Made by a program: the position numbers and the translations under genes. The notes below the pieces were generated by a model. That model saw nothing but the letters and a program-made list of their open reading frames with translations. It was not told the origin of the DNA and made no database searches. 64,000 nt of DNA from assembly GCF_003286085.1 (NCBI RefSeq), contig NW_020825353.1, positions 310,001 through 374,000 on the forward strand. Direction: 5' to 3'. Shown piece by piece: positions 24,250 through 37,375 of this stretch. Numbering within the stretch: the first letter of the stretch is position 1; the number at the start of each line of letters is the position of its first letter. The DNA comes from Drosophila persimilis (Eukaryota > Arthropoda > Insecta > Diptera > Drosophilidae).

Positions 24250-24555
24250 CCATCAAATCAGGGGAATTTCTCCGATCACATTAAGCCATCGCACGACTAG
24301 ATCGACCCACAAATAGCGAAGAAGTGTTGAAGTGTATATCCAAGGATCAAGGATATTTTTCCAATGACAGGAACTTATGGAGCGACCAGATCGGCCCACA
24401 AATAACGGAGATAACACTAAATATACGACTCGAGAATATATCCATGATCCTTTATCCTTGATAAGGCCTCCATCAAATCAAGGAATTTCTTCCAATCACA
24501 GAAAGCCATCGCACGTCAGGATCGCACTAAAAATAACGAAGAAAAGAGGAAAGCA
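24250..24555. repeat. Decayed direct repeat flanking the satellite array
   Basis: A unit of about 80 bp occurs at about 24250-24330 and again at about 24470-24550. Both copies share CATCAAATCA, GGAATTTCT, AAGCCATCGCACG and an AAATA(G/A)CGAAGAA end. Between them, CAGATCGGCCCACAAATAACGG (about 24388-24409) matches, in reverse orientation, the first partial satellite monomer near 24826-24842. These look like old relatives of the array. Confidence 0.6.
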
Positions 24556-24583
24556 AAGCTGGCTTGTTGTAACTTGTTGTCAG

Positions 24584-24597
24584 CTGTTGTACAACAG
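24584..24597. repeat. Perfect 14-bp palindrome
   Basis: CTGTTGTACAACAG equals its own reverse complement. It lies just outside the left arm of the inverted repeat at 24606. Confidence 0.8.
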
Positions 24598-24605
24598 TTG
24601 ACCGA

Positions 24606-24769
24606 GGTACCAGGCGAACAGGAATCAGCAGAAGGCAGCTTTATCGAATGCAATATTTTGTGTTGCATACTTTCAGTTACAGGGAAAATTTGAATTTTAA
24701 AGCATAGCATACTTTTGGGGTTGGCCCAAAGCCAAGTGGCTTTCTGCTGATTTCTGTTCGCCTGGTGCC
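24606..24769. mobile_element. 164-bp inverted-repeat element, MITE-like or hairpin
   Basis: The left arm 24606-24636 and right arm 24739-24769 are reverse complements at about 28 of 31 positions; the core is CCAGGCGAACAG. The 102-bp centre is not palindromic and has no coding potential. I see no target-site duplication, and the termini match no family I recognise. It could be a small non-autonomous DNA transposon remnant or a fold-back flank of the satellite array. Confidence 0.5.
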
Positions 24770-24812
24770 GAGCATCGAGCATTTGACATCGGATTTAATT
24801 TTCACTGATTCA

Positions 24813-27800
24813 TTGACTATATCTCCGCTATTTATGGGCCGATCAGTGCGCAGCATGTTTTTCGTGATCAGGAGAGTCCTGCCAACCGATTGGCATCAGA
24901 AAAAAGGACATGAGTTTTCTTACGATTTTCGCAAAAAATCATGATGGTTACATCATTGAATTTGCCAAAAATCTGACTCGTTTTCGAAGTCGAGATTTTG
25001 ACGCCGTTCGACAGGCTGGATCCTTGCGATCCTGGCCGAGTCGGTCCTTCACCGATCTGGCCCTATTTGCCTGAGATATAGCCTTCCGAAGATTGTGATT
25101 TGCGTATCTTTAAGATACTGGTTATTTCTGCAAGCTATATCTCGGCTAAACAGCGGCCGATCGGGGCGAGGCATGATGGGGAGAGTCCTGCCAACCGATT
25201 GGCATCAGAAAAAAGGACATCCAGCTTATCACGATTTGCGCAAAAAATCATGATGGTTACATCATTGAATTTGCCAAAAATCTGACTCGTTTTCGAAGTC
25301 GAGATTTTGACGCCGTTCGACAGGCTGGATCCTTGCGATCCTGGCCGAGTCGGTCCTTCGCCGATCTGGCCCTATTTGCCTGAGATATAGCCTTCCGAAG
25401 ATTGTGATTTGCGTATCTTTAAGATACTGGTTATTTCTGCAAGCTATATCTCGGCTACACAGCGGCCGATCGGGGCGAGGCATGTCTTTTCGTGATGGGG
25501 AGAGTCCTGCCAACCGATTGGCATAAGAAAAAAGGACATCCAGCTTATCACGATATGCGCAAAAAATCATGATGGTTACATCATTGAATTTGCCAAAAAT
25601 CTGACTCGTTTTCGAAGTCGAGATTTTGACGCCGTTCGACAGGCTGGATCCTTGCGATCCTGGCCGAGTCGGTCCTTCGCCGATCTGGCCCTATTTGCCT
25701 GAGATATAGCCTTCCGAAGATTGTGATTTGCGTATCTTTAAGATACTGGTTATTTCTGCAAGCTATATCTCGGATACACAGCGGTCGATTTGAGCGCGGC
25801 ATGTCTTTTCGTGATCAGAAGAGTCCTGCCAACCGATTGGCATCAGAAAAAAGGACATCCAGCTTTTCACGATTTGCGCAAAAAATCATGATGGTTACAT
25901 CATTGAATTTGCCAAAAATCTGACTCGTTTTCGAAGTCGAGATTTTGACGCCGTTCGACAGGCTGGATCCTTGCGATCCTGGCCGAGTCGGTCCTTCGCC
26001 GATCTGGCCCTATTTGCCTGAGATATAGCCTTCCGAAGATTGTGATTTGCGTATCTTTAAGATACTGGTTATTTCTGCAAGCTATATCTCGGCTACACAG
26101 CGGCCGATCGGGGCGAGGCATGACTTTTCGTGATGGGGAGAGTCCTGCCAACCGATTGGCATCAGAAAAAAGGACATCCAGCTTTTCACGATTTTCGCAA
26201 AAAATCATGATGGTTACATCATTGAATTTGCCAAAAATCTGACTCGTTTTCGAAGTCGAGATTTTGACGCCGTTCGACAGGCTGGATCCTTGCGATCCTG
26301 GCCGAGTCGGTCCTTCGCCGATCTGGCCCTATTTGCCTGAGATATAGCCTTCCGAAGATTGTGATTTGCGTATCTTTAAGATACTGGTTATTTCTGCAAG
26401 CTATATCTCGGCTACACAGCGGCCGATCGGGGCGAGGCATGACTTTTCGTGATGGGGAGAGTCCTGCCAACCGATTGGCATCAGAAAAAAGGACATCCAG
26501 CTTTTCACGATTTTCGCAAAAAATCATGATGGTTACATCATTGAATTTGCCAAAAATCTGACTCGTTTTCGAAGTCGAGATTTTGACGCCGTTCGACAGG
26601 CTGGATCCTTGCGATCCTGGCCGAGTCGGTCCTTCGCCGATCTGGCCCTATTTGCCTGAGATATAGCCTTCCGAAGATTGTGATTTGCGTATCTTTAAGA
26701 TACTGGTTATTTCTGCAAGCTATATCTCGGCTACACAGCGGCCGATCGGGGCGAGGCATGACTTTTCGTGATGGGGAGAGTCCTGCCAACCGATTGGCAT
26801 CAGAAAAAAGGACATCCAGCTTATCACGATTTTCGCAAAAAATCATGATGGTTACATCATTGAATTTGCCAAAAATCTGACTCGTTTTCGAAGTCAAGAT
26901 TTTGACGCCGTTCGACAGGCTGGATCCTTGCGATCCTGGCCGAGTCGGTCCTTCGCCGATCTGGCCCTATTTGCCTGAGATATAGCCTTCCGAAGATTGT
27001 GATTTGCGTATCTTTAAGATACTGGTTTTTTCCGCAAGCTATATCTCGGCAACACAGCGGCCGATCGGGGCGCGGCATGTCTTTTCGTGATGGGGAGAGT
27101 CCTGCCAACCGATTGGCATCAGAAAAAAGGACATCCAGCTTTTCACGATTTTCGCAAAAAATCATGATGGTTACATCATTGAATTTGCCAAAAATCTGAC
27201 TCGTTTTCGAAGTCGAGATTTTGACGCCGTTCGACAGGCTGGATCCTTGCGATCCTGGCCGAGTCGGTCCTTCGCCGATCTGGCCCTATTTGCCTGAGAT
27301 ATAGCCTTCCGAAGATTGTGATTTGCGTATCTTTAAGATACTGGTTATTTCTGCAAGCTAGCCGATCGGGGCGCGGCATGTCTTTTCGTGATGGGGAGAG
27401 TCCTGCCAACCGATTGGCATCAGAAAAAAGGACATCCAGCTTTTCACGATTTTCGCAAAAAATCATGATGGTTACATCATTGAATTTGCCAAAAATCTGA
27501 CTCGTTTTCGAAGTCGAGATTTTGACGCCGTTCGACAGGCTGGATCCTTGCGATCCTGGCCGAGTCAGTCCTTCGCCGATCTGGCCCTATTTGCCTGAGA
27601 TATAGCCTTCCGAAGATTGTGATTTGCGTATCTTTAAGATACTGGTTATTTCTGCAAGCTATATCTCGGCTACACAGCGGCCGATTTGAGCGCGGCATGT
27701 CTTTTCGTGATCAGAAGAGTCCTGCCAACCGATTGGCATCAGAAAAAAGGACATCCAGCTTTTCACGATTTTCGCAAAAAATCATGATGGTTACATCATT

Positions 27801-30800
27801 GAATTTGCCAAAAATCTGACTCGTTTTCGAAGTCGAGATTTTGACGCCGTTCGACAGGCTGGATCCTTGCGATCCTGGCCGAGTCGGTCCTTCGCCGATC
27901 TGGCCCTATTTGCCTGAGATATAGCCTTCCGAAGATTGTGATTTGCGTATCTTTAAGATACTGGTTTTTTCCGCAAGCTTTATCTCGGCTACACAGCGGC
28001 CGATCGGGGCGAGGCATGTCTTTTCGTGATCAGAAGAGTCCTGCCAAACGAATGGCATCAGAAAAAAGGACATCCAGCTTATCACGATTTTCGCAAAAAA
28101 TCATGATGGTTACATCATTGAATTTGCCAAAAATCTGACTCGTTTTCGAAGTAGAGATTTTGACGCCGTTCGACAGGCTGGATCCTTGCGATCCTGGCCG
28201 AGTCGGTCCTTCGCCGATCTGGCCCTATTTGCCTGAGATATAGCCTTCCGAAGATTGTGATTTGCGTATCTTTAAGATACTGGTTATTTCTGCAAGCTAC
28301 ATATATCTCGGCTACACAGCGGCCGATCGGGGCGAGGCATGTCTTTTCGTGATCAGAAGAGTCCTGCCAACCGAATGGCATCAGAAAAAAGGACATCCAG
28401 CTTATCACGATTTTCGCAAAAAATCATGATGGTTACATCATTGAATTTGCCAAAAATCTGACTCGTTTTCGAAGTCGAGATTTTGACGCCGTTCGACAGG
28501 CTGGATCCTTGCGATCCTGGCCGAGTCGGTCCTTCGCCGATCTGGCCCTATTTGCCTGAGATATAGCCTTCCGAAGATTGTGATTTGCGTATCTTTAAGA
28601 TACTGGTTATTTCTGCAAGCTATATCTCGGCTACACAGCGGCCGATCGGGGCGAGGCATGACTTTTCGTGATGGGGAGAGTCCTGCCAACCGATTGGCAT
28701 CAGAAAAAAGGACATCCAGCTTTTCACGATTTTCGCAAAAAATCATGATGGTTACATCATTGAATTTGCCAAAAATCTGACTCGTTTTCGAAGTCGAGAT
28801 TTTGACGCCGTTCGACAGGCTGGATCCTTGCGATCCTGGCCGAGTCGGTCCTTCGCCGATCTGGCCCTATTTGCCTGAGATATAGCCTTCCGAAGATTGT
28901 GATTTGCGTATCTTTAAGATACTGGTTATTTCTGCAAGCTACATATATCTCGGCTACACAGCGGCCGATCGGGGCGAGGCATGTCTTTTCGTGATCAGAA
29001 GAGTCCTGCCAACCGAATGGCATCAGAAAAAAGGACATCCAGCTTATCACGATTTTCGCAAAAAATCATGATGGTTACATCATTGAATTTGCCAAAAATC
29101 TGACTCGTTTTCGAAGTCGAGATTTTGACGCCGTTCGACAGGCTGGATCCTTGCGATCCTGGCCGAGTCGGTCCTTCGCCGATCTGGCCCTATTTGCCTG
29201 AGATATAGCCTTCCGAAGATTGTGATTTGCGTATCTTTAAGATACTGGTTTTTTCCGCAAGCTATATCTCGGCTACACAGCGGCCGATCGGGGCGCGGCA
29301 TGTCTTTTCGTGATGGGGAGAGTCCTGCCAACCGATTGGCATCAGAAAAAAGGACATCCAGCTTATCACGATTTTCGCAAAAAATTCGAAGTCGAGATTT
29401 TGACGCCGTTCGACAGGCTGGATCCTTGCGATCCTGGCCGAGTCGGTCCTTCGCCGATCTGGCCCTATTTGCCTGAGATATAGCCTTCCGAAGATTGTGA
29501 TTTGCGTATCTTTAAGATACTGGTTATTTCTGCAAGCTTTATCTCGGATACACAGCGGCCGATTTGAGCGCGGCATGTCTTTTCGTGATCAGAAGAGTCC
29601 TGCCAACCGAATGGCATCAGAAAAAAGGACATCCAGCTTATCACGATTTTCGCAAAAAATCATGATGGTTACATCATTGAATTTGCCAAAAATCTGACTC
29701 GTTTTCGAAGTCGAGATTTTGACGCCGTTCGACAGGCTGGATCCTTGCGATCCTGGCCGAGTCGGTCCTTCGCCGATCTGGCCCTATTTGCCTGAGATAT
29801 AGCCTTCCGAAGATTGTGATTTGCGTATCTTTAAGATACTGGTTATTTCTGCAAGCTATATCTCGGCTACACAGCGGCCGATCGGGGCGAGGCATGACTT
29901 TTCGTGATGGGGAGAGTCCTGCCAACCGATTGGCATCAGAAAAAAGGACATCCAGCTTATCACGATTTTCGCAAAAAATCATGATGGTAACATCATTGAA
30001 TTTGCCAAAAATCTGACTCGTTTTCGAAGTCGAGATTTTGACGCCGTTCGACAGGCTGGATCCTTGCGATCCTGGCCGAGTCGGTCCTTCACCGATCTGG
30101 CCCTATTTGCCTGAGATATAGCCTTCCGAAGATTGTGATTTGCGTATCTTTAAGATACTGGTTATTTCTGCAAGCTACATATATCTCGGCTACACAGCGG
30201 CCGATCGGGGCGAGGCATGTCTTTTCGTGATCAGAAGAGTCCTGCCAACCGAATGGCATCAGAAAAAAGGACATCCAGCTTATCACGATTTTCGCAAAAA
30301 ATCATGATGGTTACATCATTGAATTTGCCAAAAATCTGACTCGTTTTCGAAGTCGAGATTTTGACGCCGTTCGACAGGCTGGATCCTTGCGATCCTGGCC
30401 GAGTCGGTCCTTCACCGATCTGGCCCTATTTGCCTGAGATATAGCCTTCTGAAGATTGTGATTTGCGTATCTTTAAGATACTGGTTATTTCTGCAAGCTA
30501 TATCTCGGCTACACAGCGGCCGATCGGGGCGAGGCATGACTTTTCGTGATGGGGAGAGTCCTGCCAACCGATTGGCATCAGAAAAAAGGACATCCAGCTT
30601 ATCACGATTTTCGCAAAAAATCATGATGGTTACATCATTGAATTTGCCAAAAATCTGACTCGTTTTCGAAGTCGAGATTTTGACGCCGTTCGACAGGCTG
30701 GATCCTTGCGATCCTGGCCGAGTCGGTCCTTCACCGATCTGGCCCTATTTGCCTGAGATATAGCCTTCTGAAGATTGTGATTTGCGTATCTTTAAGATAC

Positions 30801-33800
30801 TGGTTATTTCTGCAAGCTATATCTCGGCTACACAGCGGCCGATCGGGGCGAGGCATGTCTTTTCGTGATCAGAAGAGTCCTGCCAACCGAATGGCATCAG
30901 AAAAAAGGACATCCAGCTTATCACGATTTTCTCAAAAAATCATGATGGTAACATCATTGAATTTGCCAAAAATCTGACTCGTTTTCGAAGTCGAGATTTT
31001 GACGCCGTTCGACAGGCTGGATCCTTGCGATCCTGGCCGAGTCGGTCCTTCACCGATCTGGCCCTATTTGCCTGAGATATAGCCTTCCGAAGATTGTGAT
31101 TTGCGTATCTTTAAGATACTGGTTATTTCTGCAAGCTACATATATCTCGGCTACACAGCGGCCGATCGGGGCGAGGCATGTCTTTTCGTGATCAGAAGAG
31201 TCCTGCCAACCGAATGGCATCAGAAAAAAGGACATCCAGCTTATCACGATTTTCGCAAAAAAACATGATGGTTACATCATTGAATTTGCCAAAAATCTGA
31301 CTCGTTTTCGAAGTCGAGATTTTGACGCCGTTCGACAGGCTGGATCCTTGCGATCCTGGCCGAGTCGGTCCTTCACCGATCTGGCCCTATTTGCCTGAGA
31401 TATAGCCTTCCGAAGATTGTGATTTGCGTATCTTTAAGATACTGGTTATTTCTGCAAGCTACATATATCTCGGCTACACAGCGGCCGATCGGGGCGAGGC
31501 ATGTCTTTTCGTGATCAGAAGAGTCCTGCCAACCGAATGGCATCAGAAAAAAGGACATCCAGCTTATCACGATTTTCGCAAAAAATCATGATGGTAACAT
31601 CATTGAATTTGCCAAAAATCTGACTCGTTTTCGAAGTCGAGATTTTGACGCCGTTCGACAGGCTGGATCCTTGCGATCCTGGCCGAGTCGGTCCTTCACC
31701 GATCTGGCCCTATTTGCCTGAGATATAGCCTTCCGAAGATTGTGATTTGCGTATCTTTAAGATACTGGTTATTTCTGCAAGCTATATCTCGGATACACAG
31801 CGGCCGATTTGAGCGCGGCATGTCTTTTCGTGATCAGAAGAGTCCTGCCAACCGAATGGCATCAGAAAAAAGGACATCCAGCTTATCACGATTTTCGCAA
31901 AAAATCATGATGGTTACATCATTGAATTTGCCAAAAATCTGACTCGTTTTCGAAGTCGAGATTTTGACGCCGTTCGACAGGCTGGATCCTTGCGATCCTG
32001 GCCGAGTCGGTCCTTCACCGATCTGGCCCTATTTGCCTGAGATATAGCCTTCCGAAGATTGTGATTTGCGTATCTTTAAGATACTGGTTATTTCTGCAAG
32101 CTATATCTCGGCTAAACAGCGGCCGATCGGGGCGAGGCATGATGGGGAGAGTCCTGCCAACCGATTGGCATCAGAAAAAAGGACATCCAGCTTATCACGA
32201 TTTTCGCAAAAAATCATGATGGTTACATCATTGAATTTGCCAAAAATCTGACTCGTTTTCGAAGTCGAGATTTTGACGCCGTTCGACAGGCTGGATCCTT
32301 GCGATCCTGGCCGAGTCGGTCCTTCACCGATCTGGCCCTATTTGCCTGAGATATAGCCTTCTGAAGATTGTGATTTGCGTATCTTTAAGATACTGGTTAT
32401 TTCTGCAAGCTATATCTCGGCTACACAGCGGCCGATCGGGGCGAGGCATGACTTTTCGTGATGGGGAGAGTCCTGCCAACCGATTGGCATCAGAAAAAAG
32501 GACATCCAGCTTATCACGATTTTCGCAAAAAATCATGATGGTTACATCATTGAATTTGCCAAAAATCTGACTCGTTTTCGAAGTCGAGATTTTGACGCCG
32601 TTCGACAGGCTGGATCCTTGCGATCCTGGCCGAGTCGGTCCTTCACCGATCTGGCCCTATTTGCCTGAGATATAGCCTTCCGAAGATTGTGATTTGCGTA
32701 TCTTTAAGATACTGGTTATTTCTGCAAGCTATATCTCGGCTAAACAGCGGCCGATCGGGGCGAGGCATGATGGGGAGAGTCCTGCCAACCGATTGGCATC
32801 AGAAAAAAGGACATCCAGCTTATCACGATTTTCGCAAAAAATCATGATGGTTACATCATTGAATTTGCCAAAAATCTGACTCGTTTTCGAAGTCGAGATT
32901 TTGACGCCGTTCGACAGGCTGGATCCTTGCGATCCTGGCCGAGTCGGTCCTTCACCGATCTGGCCCTATTTGCCTGAGATATAGCCTTCTGAAGATTGTG
33001 ATTTGCGTATCTTTAAGATACTGGTTATTTCTGCAAGCTATATCTCGGCTACACAGCGGCCGATTTGAGCGCGGCATGACTTTTCGTGATGGGGAGAGTC
33101 CTGCCAACCGAATGGCATCAGAAAAAAGGACATCCAGCTTATCACGATTTTCGCAAAAAATCATGATGGTTACATCATTGAATTTGCCAAAAATCTGACT
33201 CGTTTTCGAAGTCGAGATTTTGACGCCGTTCGACAGGCTGGATCCTTGCGATCCTGGCCGAGTCGGTCCTTCGCCGATCTGGCCCTATTTGCCTGAGATA
33301 TAGCCTTCCGAAGATTGTGATTTGCGTATCTTTAAGATACTGGTTATTTCTGCAAGCTATATCTCGGCTACACAGCGGCCGATCGGGGCGAGGCATGATG
33401 GGGAGAGTCCTGCCAACCGATTGGCATCAGAAAAAAGGACATCCAGCTTATCACGATTTTCGCAAAAAATCATCATTGAATTTGCCAAAAATCTGACTCG
33501 TTTTCGAAGTCGAGATTTTGACGCCGTTCGACAGGCTGGATCCTTGCGATCCTGGCCGAGTCGGTCCTTCGCCGATCTGGCCCTATTTGCCTGAGATATA
33601 GCCTTCCGAAGATTGTGATTTGCGTATCTTTAAGATACTGGTTATTTCTGCAAGCTATATCTCGGCTACACAGCGGCCGATCGGGGCGAGGCATGATGGG
33701 GAGAGTCCTGCCAACCGATTGGCATCAGAAAAATGGACATCCAGCTTATCACGATTTTCGCAAAAAATCATGATGGTTACATCATTGAATTTGCCAAAAA

Positions 33801-36800
33801 TCTGACTCGTTTTCGAAGTCGAGATTTTGACGCCGTTCGACAGGCTGGATCCTTGCGATCCTGGCCGAGTCGGTCCTTCACCGATCTGGCCCTATTTGCC
33901 TGAGATATAGCCTTCTGAAGATTGTGATTTGCGTATCTTTAAGATACTGGTTATTTCTGCAAGCTATATCTCGGCTACACAGCGGCCGATTTGAGCGCGG
34001 CATGACTTTTCGTGATGGGGAGAGTCCTGCCAACCGAATGGCATCAGAAAAAAGGACATCCAGCTTATCACGATTTTCGCAAAAAATCATGATGGTTACA
34101 TCATTGAATTTGCCAAAAATCTGACTCGTTTTCGAAGTCGAGATTTTGACGCCGTTCGACAGGCTGGATCCTTGCGATCCTGGCCGAGTCGGTCCTTCGC
34201 CGATCTGGCCCTATTTGCCTGAGATATAGCCTTCCGAAGATTGTGATTTGCGTATCTTTAAGATACTGGTTATTTCTGCAAGCTATATCTCGGCTACACA
34301 GCGGCCGATCGGGGCGAGGCATGATGGGGAGAGTCCTGCCAACCGATTGGCATCAGAAAAAAGGACATCCAGCTTATCACGATTTTCGCAAAAAATCATC
34401 ATTGAATTTGCCAAAAATCTGACTCGTTTTCGAAGTCGAGATTTTGACGCCGTTCGACAGGCTGGATCCTTGCGATCCTGGCCGAGTCGGTCCTTCACCG
34501 ATCTGGCCCTATTTGCCTGAGATATAGCCTTCCGAAGATTGTGATTTGCGTATCTTTAAGATACTGGTTATTTCTGCAAGCTATATCTCGGCTAAACAGC
34601 GGCCGATCGGGGCGAGGCATGATGGGGAGAGTCCTGCCAACCGATTGGCATCAGAAAAATGGACATCCAGCTTATCACGATTTTCGCAAAAAATCATGAT
34701 GGTTACATCATTGAATTTGCCAAAAATCTGACTCGTTTTCGAAGTCGAGATTTTGACGCCGTTCGACAGGCTGGATCCTTGCGATCCTGGCCGAGTCGGT
34801 CCTTCACCGATCTGGCCCTATTTGCCTGAGATATAGCCTTCTGAAGATTGTGATTTGCGTATCTTTAAGATACTGGTTATTTCTGCAAGCTATATCTCGG
34901 CTACACAGCGGCCGATTTGAGCGCGGCATGACTTTTCGTGATGGGGAGAGTCCTGCCAACCGAATGGCATCAGAAAAAAGGACATCCAGCTTATCACGAT
35001 TTTCGCAAAAAATCATGATGGTTACATCATTGAATTTGCCAAAAATCTGACTCGTTTTCGAAGTCGAGATTTTGACGCCGTTCGACAGGCTGGATCCTTG
35101 CGATCCTGGCCGAGTCGGTCGTTTACCGATCTGGCCCTATTTGCCTGAGATATAGCCTTCCGAAGATTGTGATTTGCGTATCTTTAAGATACTGGTTATT
35201 TCTGCAAGCTATATCTCGGCTACACAGCGGCCGATCGGGGCGAGGCATGACTTTTCGTGATGGGGAGAGTCCTGCCAACCGATTGGCATCAGAAAAAAGG
35301 ACATCCAGCTTATCACGATTTTCGCAAAAAATCATGATGGTTACATCATTGAATTTGCCAAAAATCTGACTCGTTTTCGAAGTCGAGATTTTGATGCCGT
35401 TCGACAGGCTGGATCCTTGCGATCCTGGCCGAGTCGGTCGTTTACCGATCTGGCCCTATTTGCCTGAGATATAGCCTTCCGAAGATTGTGATTTGCGTAT
35501 CTTTAAGATACTTGTTATTTCTGCAAGCTATATCTCGGCTACACAGCGGCCGATCGGGGCGAGGCATGACTTTTCGTGAGAATGGCATCAGAAAAAAGGA
35601 CATCCAGCTTATCACGATTTTCGCAAAAAATCATGATGGTTACATCATTGAATTTGCCAAAAATCTGACTCGTTTTCGAAGTCGAGATTTTGATGCCGTT
35701 CGACAGGCTGGATCCTTGCGATCCTGGCCGAGTCGGTCGTTTACCGATCTGGCCCTATTTGCCTGAGATATAGCCTTCCGAAGATTGTGATTTGCGTATC
35801 TTTAAGATACTGGTTATTTCTGCAAGCTATATCTCGGCTACACAGCGGCCGATCGGGGCGCGGCATGATGGGGAGAGTCCTGCCAACCGATTGGCATCAG
35901 AAAAAAGGACATCCAGCTTATCACGATTTTCGCAAAAAATCATGATGGTTACATCATTGAATTTGCCAAAAATCTGACTCGTTTTCGAAATCGAGATTTT
36001 GATGCCGTTCGACAGGCTGGATCCTTGCGATCCTGGCCGAGTCGGTCCTTCACCGATCTGGCTCTATTTGCCTGAGATATAGCCTTCCGAAGATTGTGAT
36101 TTGCGTATCTCTAAGATACTGGTTATTTCTGCAAGCTATATCTCGGCTACACAGCGGCCGATCGGGGCGAGGCATGATGGGGAGAGTCCTGCCAACCGAT
36201 TGGCATCAGAAAAAAGGACATCCAGCTTATCACGATTTTCGCAAAAAATCATGATGGTTACATCATTGAATTTGCCAAAAATCTGACTCGTTTTCGAAAT
36301 CGAGATTTTGATGCCGTTCGACAGGCTGGATCCTTGCGATCCTGGCCGAGTCGGTCGTTTACCGATCTGGCCCTATTTGCCTGAGATATAGCCTTCCGAA
36401 GATTGTGATTTGCGTATCTTTAAGATACTTGTTATTTCTGCAAGCTATATCTCGGCTACACAGCGGCCGATCGGGGCGAGGCATGACTTTTCGTGAGATA
36501 GGCATCAGAAAAAAGGACATCCAGCTTATCACGATTTTCGCAAAAAATCATGATGGTTACATCATTGAATTTGCCAAAAATCTGACTCGTTTTCGAAGTC
36601 GAGATTTTGACGCCGTTCGACAGGCTGGATCCTTGCGATCCTGGCCGAGTCAGTCGTTTACCGATCTGGCCCTATTTGCCTGAGATATAGCCTTCCGAAG
36701 ATTGTGATTTGCGTATCTTTAAGATACTGGTTATTTCTGCAAGCTATATCTCGGCTACACAGCGGCCGATCGGGGCGAGGCATGACTTTTCGTGAGATAG

Positions 36801-37375
36801 GCATCAGAAAAAAGGACATCCAGCTTATCACGATTTTCGCAAAAAATCATGATGGTTACATCATTGAATTTGCCAAAAATCTGACTCGTTTTCGAAGTCG
36901 AGATTTTGATGCCGTTCGACAGGCTGGATCCTTGCGATCCTGGCCGAGTCGGTCCTTCACCGATCTGGCCCTATTTGCCTGAGATATAGCCTTCCGAAGA
37001 TTGTGATTTGCGTATCTTTAAGATACTGGTTATTTCTGCAAGCTATATCTCGGCTACACAGCGGCCGATCGGGGCGAGGCATGACTTTTCGTGATGGGGA
37101 GATTCCTGCCAACCGATAGGCATCAGAAAAAAGGACATCCAGCTTATCACGATTTTCGCAAAAAATCATGATGGTTACATCATTGAATTTGCCGAAAATC
37201 TGACTCGTTTTTGAAGTCGAGATTTTGACGCCGTTCGACAGGCTGGATCCTTGCGATCCTGGCCGAGTCGGTCCTTCACCGATCTGGCAATTTTTCTCTG
37301 AAGTATAGCTTTCCGAAGATTTTTACTTGCTTATCGTTAAAATACTGGTTGCCTCTGTACGATATATCTCGTACG
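24813..37375. repeat. Tandem satellite array, 40 monomers of mainly 319 bp
   Basis: The marker GGATCCTTGCGATCCTGG recurs 40 times between about 25017 and 37264. The commonest spacing is 319 bp, with variants near 323 (ACATATATCTCGG insertion), 309 (deletion after AGGCATGA), 301, 298 and 275. Higher-order units are visible: 642 bp (for example 28115 to 28757), 628 bp (32066 to 32694) and 926 bp (32952, 33878, 34804). The edge monomers are diverged on both sides. Every monomer has a dyad centred on GTATCTTTAAGATAC. Both strands carry a short open frame per monomer, but the frames drift with indels and are not genes. Parts recall the 1.688 satellite of D. melanogaster (AGCCGAGATATAG, GCAAAAAATCATGATG), which is a memory-based guess. 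Confidence 0.97.

Noticed and set aside
24841-37375. Many 60-104 residue open frames on both strands in the tandem array, which could look like a repeated gene family
   Set aside because: They recur because the 319-bp unit has few stops. Length variants shift them, both strands are open at once, and no start, splice or poly(A) signals accompany them.
24813-37375. Regularly spaced repeats suggesting a CRISPR array
   Set aside because: The repeats are about 319 bp and contiguous, with no unique spacers, and the genome is eukaryotic.
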